NCBI GenBank assembly: GCA_007130675.1
Contig: SLSB01000031.1
Span: 1 to 7,370 of the forward strand
Source of the DNA: Candidatus Hydrogenedentota bacterium
GTDB taxonomy: Bacteria > Hydrogenedentota > Hydrogenedentia > Hydrogenedentales > SLHB01
Direction of reading: 5' to 3'
DNA length: 7,370 nt
Shown here: positions 1-4,600 of the stretch, one piece after another
Layout of the letters: each line of letters begins with the position of its first letter
Position numbering within the stretch: the first letter of the stretch is position 1
Notes under the pieces: generated by a model
The model's input: the letters and a program-made list of their open reading frames with translations, nothing else
Told to the model about the DNA's origin: nothing
Database searches by the model: none
Translations under genes and position numbers: made by a program

Positions 1-199
1 CGGCGTCGATGTGGTCGCCTGCCGCGACCGTGCGGCTGGGCCGTTTGCAGACCTGTCCGTTGAGCGTTACCGCGCCGCTCTTAATGGCCTTTTGGATGAA
101 CGAGCGCGAGGCGTCTTCGATGCACTCGGCCAGATACACATCGAGCCGGAGTCCCTCGGAGCCGTCCTCGACCACGTCATGATAGGAGTTCTGCGACAC
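1..199 (-). CDS. RluA-family pseudouridine synthase, N-terminal S4 domain (partial)
   Basis: The reading frame on the minus strand gives 66 residues before the window edge cuts it. It contains RLDVYLAECIEDASRSFIQK followed by AIKSGAVTLNGQVCKRPSRT and a VAAGDHIDA end. That is the RNA-binding S4 domain at the N terminus of RluA/RluD-type enzymes, which convert uridine to pseudouridine in rRNA. The catalytic domain lies outside the window, so the exact subfamily (RluC, RluD or other) cannot be told. No ATG is available. I chose GTG at 199 because it leaves about 17 residues before the RLD motif, as in E. coli RluD. GTG at 175 and TTG at 217 are alternatives. With the 199 start the gene overlaps the 3' end of xylB by 23 nt, which implies cotranscription and probably translational coupling. 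No clear Shine-Dalgarno sequence decides the start. Confidence 0.8.
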   Translation of the reverse strand, partial: MSQNSYHDVVEDGSEGLRLDVYLAECIEDASRSFIQKAIKSGAVTLNGQVCKRPSRTVAAGDHIDA

Positions 200-1706
200 G
201 GCGGAATCCCGGCGCAAGGGCCGTATAGGCTTTCTGATACTCGGCGAACCATTTGTCGTATTGCCGGGTGTTGTCGGCAACCGGCTCACAGGTGTCGACC
301 ACCTGGATGATCGCGTCGCATGCTTCCTCGACGCTCGCGTAGAGTCCCGTGGCAACCGTCGCCAGAATGGCAGCACCGTAGGCGGGCCCCTCGTCGACGT
401 TGATGGTCGATAGGGGCGCGTCGTTTACATCGGCCTGAATTTGCCGCCAGAAGGGGCTCTTTGCCCCTCCGCCTGAGGCCCGCACCTGCTCGATGGGCAC
501 GCCCATCTCACGAATGATCTCGAGGCTGTCGCGCATGGCGTAGGCCACGCCATCGAGGACTGCCCGGCCCATGTGGGTCTTGTCGTGGCGCAGCGAAAGG
601 CCCACGAATGCGCCTTTGGCATACGGATCTTTGTGGGGCGTGCGCTCGCCGGTGAGGTAAGGCAGAAACAGGAGGCCCTCGGCGCCCACAGGCGCCCCCG
701 AGGCCGCTTCGGTGATGTATTCGTAAGGGTCCCGGCCCGTTTCGGCGGCCAGGGTCTTCTCCTCGTCACACAGGGCGTCGCGGTACCAGCGCAACGAGCC
801 GCCCGCGCTCAACACGACGCCCATGACATGCCACTTGCCCGGCACCGAATGACAGAAGGTATGCACCCGGCCCTCGGGATCGAGGCTGACGTCGTCGGCG
901 AAGGCGAAGACCACGCCGCTGGTGCCGACGGTTGAGGAAATGACGCCGGTACGCACGATTCCGCACCCGACGCCTCCGGCGGCTTGGTCGCCGCCGCCCG
1001 CCACCACGGGAATGCCCTCGGGCAGGCCGGTGATTGCCGCCGCCTCTTTCGACAGCGTTCCGGTGACGTCGGGGCCTTCGAAGGCCTTCGGCATGAAATC
1101 CGCCTGGATATCGAGAAGCGACATCAGGTCGGTATGCCACCTGCGGTTCTTCACGTCGAAGAGCAGGGTGCCCGAGGCGTCGGCAACGTCGGTCGCGAAT
1201 TCACCGGTAAGCTCGTAGCGCACATAATCTTTGGGCAAGAGCACCTTGCGGACCTTTTCGTACACCTCGGGCTCGTTGTCACGCAGCCAAAGGATCTTCG
1301 GGGCGGTGAAGCCGGTCAGCGCGGGGTTGCAGACCATCTCGATGAGTTTCTTTTCGCCGACTTTCTCGGTGATCTGCTCGCATTGTTTTGCGGTACGCTG
1401 ATCGCACCACAGGATAGCGTTGCGCAGCACCTTGTTGTTGGCATCGAGAAACACGGAGCCGTGCATCTGGCCGGTGAGGCCAAGGCCTTTGACGTCCGCC
1501 GCGTTGACCTCGGGCGCGTGCGCAAGCGCGGTAAGCGCGTCGAGAGCCGCGTCTTTCCATGCGGCGGGCGATTGCTCGGCCCAGCCTGGTTTGGGCGTAA
1601 GCAACGGATACTCGACCAGCGCCGAAGTCAGAAGCTTGCCTGATTGATCAATGGCGACCGCTTTGGTGCCGCTCGTGCCCACATCAAGACCCAATAGGAT
1701 ACTCAT
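177..1706 (-). CDS. xylB: Xylulokinase (FGGY carbohydrate kinase family)
   Basis: This 509-residue protein is the usual length for xylulokinase, which phosphorylates D-xylulose with ATP to xylulose 5-phosphate and feeds the pentose phosphate pathway in the cytoplasm. The N-terminal FGGY domain starts with GLDVGTSGTK (residues 6-15), the phosphate-binding loop. GLTGQMHGSVFLD (76-88) carries the MHG motif typical of xylulokinases, and CDQRT lies at 101-105. AGGGDQAAGGVG (236-247) carries the presumed catalytic Asp240, aligned with Asp233 of E. coli XylB. The C-terminal domain has STVGTSG (258-264), LPYLTGERTPH and ASGGGAKSPFWRQI. All core motifs are intact. The ATG start has a strong AAGGGGAG 6 nt upstream (1713-1720). 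No xylose isomerase, transporter or regulator is adjacent. It lies downstream of the rpsU terminator, so it probably has its own promoter, but I cannot point to a convincing one. A related sugar-kinase specificity within the family cannot be fully excluded. Confidence 0.93.
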   Translation of the reverse strand: MSILLGLDVGTSGTKAVAIDQSGKLLTSALVEYPLLTPKPGWAEQSPAAWKDAALDALTALAHAPEVNAADVKGLGLTGQMHGSVFLDANNKVLRNAILWCDQRTAKQCEQITEKVGEKKLIEMVCNPALTGFTAPKILWLRDNEPEVYEKVRKVLLPKDYVRYELTGEFATDVADASGTLLFDVKNRRWHTDLMSLLDIQADFMPKAFEGPDVTGTLSKEAAAITGLPEGIPVVAGGGDQAAGGVGCGIVRTGVISSTVGTSGVVFAFADDVSLDPEGRVHTFCHSVPGKWHVMGVVLSAGGSLRWYRDALCDEEKTLAAETGRDPYEYITEAASGAPVGAEGLLFLPYLTGERTPHKDPYAKGAFVGLSLRHDKTHMGRAVLDGVAYAMRDSLEIIREMGVPIEQVRASGGGAKSPFWRQIQADVNDAPLSTINVDEGPAYGAAILATVATGLYASVEEACDAIIQVVDTCEPVADNTRQYDKWFAEYQKAYTALAPGFRRVAELLS

Positions 1707-1778
1707 GGCCGTCTCCCCTTGCGCGACTCACGGGTTTGGTGGCGCTGCTATCACTCGAATGCACATGTTTCGATACGG

Positions 1779-1809
1779 AAAAGGCAGGACCGTTACATCG
1801 ATCCTGCCT
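1779..1809 (-). terminator. Intrinsic terminator of rpsU
   Basis: Read on the minus strand, AGGCAGGA and TCCTGCCT form a perfect 8-bp stem around a 12-nt loop. The descending arm runs into TTTT at 1782-1779. It begins 31 nt after the rpsU stop codon and lies 72 nt before the xylB start, so it should end the rpsU transcript and separate it from xylB. Confidence 0.8.
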
Positions 1810-1840
1810 GAGGGTAGTACACATTGGCGGGAAAGCTCAA

Positions 1841-2029
1841 TTATTCGGCTTTTTCCTGCCGGGCTCGTGCAACAGCCTTGGCAAGTTTGCGGCGGCGGCG
1901 CTCACTGGGCTTCTCGTAGTGTTTCATCTCTTTCAGCCGCTGCATCAGCCCTTCCTTGTTGCACTTCTTCTTGAACCGGCGGAGTGCCTTTTCAAAGGGC
2001 TCGTCTGTCTTGACGCGCACTTTCGTCAC
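1841..2029 (-). CDS. rpsU: Small ribosomal subunit protein bS21
   Basis: The 62-residue, very basic protein matches bS21 from end to end. It opens with a VRVKTDEPFEKALRRFKK segment, followed by KCNKEGLMQRLKEMKHYEKP and an Arg/Lys-rich tail from SERRRRKLAKAV onward. bS21 sits on the 30S subunit near the anti-Shine-Dalgarno end of 16S rRNA and helps initiation; the family is usually about 60-70 residues. The start codon is GTG at 2029; no ATG is available in frame nearby. A strong GGGGAGG at 2040-2046 lies 10 nt upstream and supports this start. The gene is monocistronic, with its own terminator after the stop. It is not next to dnaG/rpoD, the classical enterobacterial setting. Confidence 0.95.
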   Translation of the reverse strand: MTKVRVKTDEPFEKALRRFKKKCNKEGLMQRLKEMKHYEKPSERRRRKLAKAVARARQEKAE

Positions 2030-2055
2030 TCGGAATCAACCTCCCCTCTCTCGTA

Positions 2056-2080
2056 CGCCCCTTAGTGCGGGCGCCTTTTT
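2056..2080. other. Hairpin in rpsU leader region
   Basis: CGCCC (2056-2060) and GGGCG (2069-2073) pair around an 8-nt loop, and TTTTT follows on the plus strand at 2076-2080. On the plus strand it looks like a weak terminator, but no plus-strand gene precedes it. On the minus strand it lies 10 nt upstream of the rpsU Shine-Dalgarno sequence and could be a leader structure for bS21 expression. The stem is short, so chance is possible. Confidence 0.3.
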
Positions 2081-2133
2081 CGCCGCCAAGGGAGCATGCA
2101 ACGCCTGGAAAGCCCATCTTTCACAGGGGTTAC

Positions 2134-2362
2134 GCAGCCTTGGCAACCAGAAAAAGATAATACCAAGCCGCTGCGGGCATGTCAAACCGGCAATCGCCGG
2201 CAATCGCCAGAATCGGGTAAGCATCGGTGAAAGCAGAGGCATGACCATATGTCGCGCTCGCCCTCATCATCGCTTCGCCTTTCGCGCCAACGGCGCGGCA
2301 ACATATCAGCCCAGCCTGAAGGGCTGGGAAAAAGGGAAAAAGCAAGCAAGGGCTGAAAGCCC
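2134..2362. repeat. REP-like cluster of five palindromes
   Basis: Five stem-loops lie within 230 bp. (1) GCAGC-CTTGG (2134-2143) pairs with CCAAG-cc-GCTGC (2163-2174), a 10-bp stem with a 2-nt bulge. (2) CCGGC/GCCGG (2187-2200) lies within a tandem duplication of CGGCAATCGC (2188-2207). (3) CGCGCC-aac-GGCGCG lies at 2283-2297. (4) CCCAGCC-tgaag-GGCTGGG lies at 2310-2328. (5) GGGCT-gaa-AGCCC lies at 2350-2362. Short GNRA-like or triloop hairpins of this kind are typical of dispersed extragenic palindromes. The last two resemble motifs I associate with repeats in Planctomycetota-like genomes, often mis-annotated as short hypothetical proteins. A structured RNA is the alternative reading. No transposase is present. 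Confidence 0.55.
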
Positions 2363-2445
2363 GTAACATCAGTCCGCCACACATCTCGCCTCGCTATAAA
2401 GCGGCCTCCTTGACCGCGCCACTCCTACGACCGGTCTCCCGGTTG

Positions 2446-2609
2446 TCCCGCACCTTCAGCGCGGTGTGGGGCTTGGGGTCGTATACCTGGGGCTGCTCCG
2501 CGCGCGGCCGCGCGTCTTACCCCAGACATTTAATGTTCCCGCACCTTCGGCGCTCCGAAAAACGATGCCTGAGTCGATATGGACTTTCGCCTTCGGCGCT
2601 CCGGAAAAC
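2446..2609. repeat. Short direct repeats around a nested palindrome
   Basis: CCTTCGGCGCTCCGAAAAAC (2544-2563) recurs at 2590-2609 with one mismatch, 46 bp apart. TCCCGCACCTTCAGCGC (2446-2462) recurs with one mismatch at 2537-2553, overlapping the first unit. Between the copies lies a perfect 14-bp palindrome CGCGCGGCCGCGCG (2501-2514), enclosed by CTGGGG (2487-2492) and CCCCAG (2520-2525), which can pair. The arrangement suggests a degenerate dispersed repeat element; nothing here codes. Confidence 0.55.
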
Positions 2610-2793
2610 ACAAGGATCGCGCCCCTCGTTCGTTTGGTATTCGCTATACAAGTGCTCTCTCACCTGCCGGTGTTTCAAAGGGAAGGATTACGCCCCTAAA
2701 ACCGAAGGGTTTGCGTTACTTTACTTGAACCTACTCGGCGATCGGGGTCAAACAGATTTGAGCCGCGGCATGCACTGGGAGTATCCTATCCCG

Positions 2794-3078
2794 ATGCACG
2801 AATTGTCATTTGCACAGCAGATTCTCGAAACCATCCTGCGAGAAACGGCGGGATTCGCTGGCGCACGCGTGACGCGCATAAAGCTGAGAACAGACGAATT
2901 CCTCGCGCTGGAACCCGCGAGCCTGCGGTTCTGTCTCGAGAGCATATCGCAGGACACCATCATGGGCGGCGCGGAAATCGAGATCGAGGAAGTCGCCGCA
3001 CCGGCCGGCTCGGAACGGCCGCTGTTCGGGGCTGGCCTGATCATCGAGGAGATCGAACTGGATGAGCAAGACGGTTAA
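2794..3078 (+). CDS. hypA: HypA-like hydrogenase nickel chaperone lacking the zinc domain
   Basis: HypA, with HypB, inserts nickel into [NiFe]-hydrogenase and in some species supplies urease. The start MHELSFAQQILETIL is the HypA signature; the N-terminal amine, His2 and Glu3 region binds nickel. The frame stays open upstream, but ATG at 2794 puts this motif at the N terminus. A GGGAG lies 12 nt upstream. Residues 25-66 (RVTRIKLRTDEFLALEPASL, then RFCLESISQDT, then GGAEIEIEEV) match the family beta-strand core. Normal HypA then has a CxxC...CxxC zinc finger and is about 113-118 residues long. Here only about 12 residues (AAPAGSERPLFG) bridge to the closing strand GLIIEEIELDE, giving 94 residues. 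The only cysteine is Cys47. No zinc-finger sequence is visible in another frame, so this is an internal loss, not a frameshift. It overlaps hypB by 17 nt. Confidence 0.85.
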   Translation: MHELSFAQQILETILRETAGFAGARVTRIKLRTDEFLALEPASLRFCLESISQDTIMGGAEIEIEEVAAPAGSERPLFGAGLIIEEIELDEQDG

Positions 3079-3730
3079 ATTAGAAAAAAAGGTGCAGGCC
3101 AAGGGCCACGAAATTGCCTTGGAATTGCGCGAGTTATTTCGCAAGAAAGGCATTTTCGTTGTCAACCTGATCGGTTCGCCGGGCGCGGGCAAGACCAGTC
3201 TGCTCGAGGCGCTGGCGCAACATATCGCGGGGCGCGCGGCCGTCATCGAGGGCGATTTGGCCACGGATAACGACAAGCGCCGCATCGAACAGGCTGGGTT
3301 GCGCGCCTACCAGATCAACACCGTGGGCGCGTGCCATCTCGACGCCGCCATGGTGCGCGATGCGCTAAAGGAATTTCCCCTTGACGGCATTGGCTTGCTG
3401 TTCATTGAAAACGTCGGCAATTTGGTATGCCCGGCCAGTTTCGAAATTGGCGAAGACATCAAAGTGGCGATCGTCTCGACCACGGAAGGCGAAGACAAAC
3501 CGGCCAAATATCCGAAGGCCATGAAAGTATCCTCGGCCATGGTGGTCACGAAGACGGACCTGCTGCCGTATGTCACCTGCGACGTTGACCGCATGGAGCG
3601 TGACGTGCGCGAGATCGTGCCCGGCATGCCTGTGTTTCGCACCGCCGCCACGACAGGGGAAGGCGTCGAGGCATTCCTGCAATGGATCGAGGACCAGGCA
3701 GCAGCACGGAAGGCCCAACCGGGCAAATGA
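3062..3730 (+). CDS. hypB: Hydrogenase/nickel-insertion GTPase HypB
   Basis: HypB is a SIMIBI-class GTPase that drives nickel delivery with HypA. The 222 residues show Walker A GSPGAGKTS (38-46), EGDLATDNDKRRIE (63-76), the metal-site pair Cys91-His92 in ACHLDA, the strongly conserved FIENVGNLVCPASF (114-127), STTEGEDKPAKYP, the guanine-specificity motif TKTD (163-166) and a closing TTGEG. It lacks the N-terminal CxxCGC high-affinity nickel site and any His-rich stretch, as in many short HypB proteins. The residues before Cys-His read NTVGACH where the family usually has NTGKGCH, a small substitution near the metal site. An AGGAG 10 nt before the ATG lies inside hypA, and the genes overlap by 17 nt, so translation is coupled. 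Confidence 0.95.
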   Translation: MSKTVKLEKKVQAKGHEIALELRELFRKKGIFVVNLIGSPGAGKTSLLEALAQHIAGRAAVIEGDLATDNDKRRIEQAGLRAYQINTVGACHLDAAMVRDALKEFPLDGIGLLFIENVGNLVCPASFEIGEDIKVAIVSTTEGEDKPAKYPKAMKVSSAMVVTKTDLLPYVTCDVDRMERDVREIVPGMPVFRTAATTGEGVEAFLQWIEDQAAARKAQPGK

Positions 3731-3733
3731 GTC

Positions 3734-4456
3734 ATGCGCTATACCGGAGTTGATGGCTGCAGAGGTGGTTGGTGCGTCGTCACCTTGCCCGACGATGGCC
3801 TGGGTTCTGTTCGCATCGAACCTGATTTCGAGGCCGTTTGGAAAAACCACAGGGACTCTTCCTGTCTTCTGGTGGATATTCCCATCGGACTGCTTGAATG
3901 CATGGAGAATGGCGAAACTGCACGCAGATGCGATGGGCCGGCACGGAGACTCCTTGGGAAAGGCGCCACATCGAGAGTCTTCCCCGCTCCCTGCAGACAG
4001 GCCGTGTATGCCAGCAACAAATCGTTGGCGAAGCAGCAGAATATCGAGTACCTGGGAAAGAGCCTCTCGGAGCAAACACTCATGATCGCCCCCAAGATCC
4101 GCGAAGTAGACGAATTGCTGCTTCGTGAGGCTGATGCGCGCGCAAAGGTGTTCGAGGTACATCCGGAACTCCTCTTCTACTTTCTTGCTGGCGGGAAAAC
4201 GTTGCCGCCCAAACGCTCGAAGGCGGGCGAGCAGGCCCGAAAGGAAATCCTCAAGCGCATGGAACCGCGCACGGAAGACCTGCTCAATCAAGCGGCTGCG
4301 CTGAGCAAGCAATATGCAGCGCTGGACGACGTGCTGGATGCGCTGGCGTGTGCGGTGACCGCGCTGAAATCCCAATGCTCATTCCAGACTATTCCGGAGA
4401 ACGTCCCCAAGGATGCGCGCGGGCTTCCTATGCAAATGGTGTATTGGAAACCGTGA
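3734..4456 (+). CDS. DUF429 family protein (predicted RNase H-like nuclease)
   Basis: The 240-residue protein matches the DUF429 family: GVDGCRGGW (5-13), VDIPIGL (47-53), RRCDGPARRLLG (64-75), RVFPAPCRQAVY (81-92), KIREVD (121-126), and EVHPELLFYFL (141-151). LDDVLDALACA (197-207) closes the set. The family is predicted to have an RNase H-like fold. Asp7, Asp48, Glu141 and Asp199/Asp202 are the likely acidic metal-binding residues and are all present. The true substrate and role are not known to me. ATG at 3734 starts only 3 nt after the hypB stop, with no good Shine-Dalgarno sequence, so it is probably translated by coupling from hypB. No terminator follows the stop. Its placement with hypAB may be functional or simply operon packing. 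Confidence 0.88.
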   Translation: MRYTGVDGCRGGWCVVTLPDDGLGSVRIEPDFEAVWKNHRDSSCLLVDIPIGLLECMENGETARRCDGPARRLLGKGATSRVFPAPCRQAVYASNKSLAKQQNIEYLGKSLSEQTLMIAPKIREVDELLLREADARAKVFEVHPELLFYFLAGGKTLPPKRSKAGEQARKEILKRMEPRTEDLLNQAAALSKQYAALDDVLDALACAVTALKSQCSFQTIPENVPKDARGLPMQMVYWKP

Positions 4457-4496
4457 AATTGACGGCAGCCAGACAAGACAGGAGGCAAGGCTCGAT

Positions 4497-4525
4497 TTGA
4501 CATCGCCTGGACCACTCATTACCAT
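4497..4525 (+). promoter_or_regulatory. Sigma70-like promoter of aspS
   Basis: A perfect TTGACA (4497-4502) is followed after 17 nt by TACCAT (4520-4525), a 4/6 match to TATAAT. Transcription would begin near 4532, giving a leader of about 70 nt before aspS. It lies in the only gap between the DUF429 gene and aspS. Confidence 0.55.
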
Positions 4526-4547
4526 ACCGCGATTCATCGGTCGCGTC

Positions 4548-4569
4548 TGCACCATAGGTGCACGTGCAC
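4548..4569 (+). promoter_or_regulatory. Overlapping palindromes in aspS leader
   Basis: TGCACC-ata-GGTGCA (4548-4562) is a perfect 6-bp hairpin. Overlapping it, GTGCACGTGCAC (4558-4569) is a perfect 12-bp palindrome. The two share bases 4558-4562, so as RNA they exclude each other; as DNA the second could be an operator. They lie between the likely start of transcription and the ribosome binding site. Function is unknown. Confidence 0.4.
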
Positions 4570-4600
4570 GAAACCGGGAACCAAAGTAAGCGGAGTCGGA

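Larger units (their letters stand above)
2030..2793. other. Gene-free intergenic region with palindromes and repeats
   Basis: This stretch between the divergent rpsU and hypA genes holds no ORF that I recognise. The open frames crossing it on both strands have no family-like motifs and shift function-free through palindromes. It contains a hairpin in the rpsU leader, a hairpin cluster and a second repeat block, each listed separately. From 2610 to 2793 I see nothing strong. One stretch at 2740-2760 (GATCGGGGTCAAACAGA) resembles fragments of dispersed palindromic repeats, but only from memory. The promoters of rpsU and hypA should lie here, but I find no box pair good enough to claim. Confidence 0.6.

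Noticed and set aside
2056..2080. Plus-strand intrinsic terminator
   Set aside because: The stem is only 5 bp and no plus-strand gene lies upstream to be terminated, so I list it only as a hairpin.
2130..2384. Minus-strand ORF of 84 residues over the hairpin cluster
   Set aside because: Its sequence is a translation of palindromic DNA, with no good ribosome binding site and overlapping open frames on the other strand. I treat it as a by-product of the repeat.
2410..2793. Upstream in-frame extension of hypA to a 222-residue protein
   Set aside because: The extension runs through repeats and palindromes and has no family-like motifs. HypA needs Met-His-Glu at the very N terminus to bind nickel, which fixes the start at 2794.
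2640..2793. tRNA or other RNA gene in the spacer before hypA
   Set aside because: No T-loop GGTTCGA-type sequence, CCA end or cloverleaf pairing could be found.
3365..4375. Long minus-strand ORF of 336 residues opposite hypB and the DUF429 gene
   Set aside because: Both plus-strand genes match known families along their full length, whereas this frame has no recognisable motif. It is an antisense shadow.
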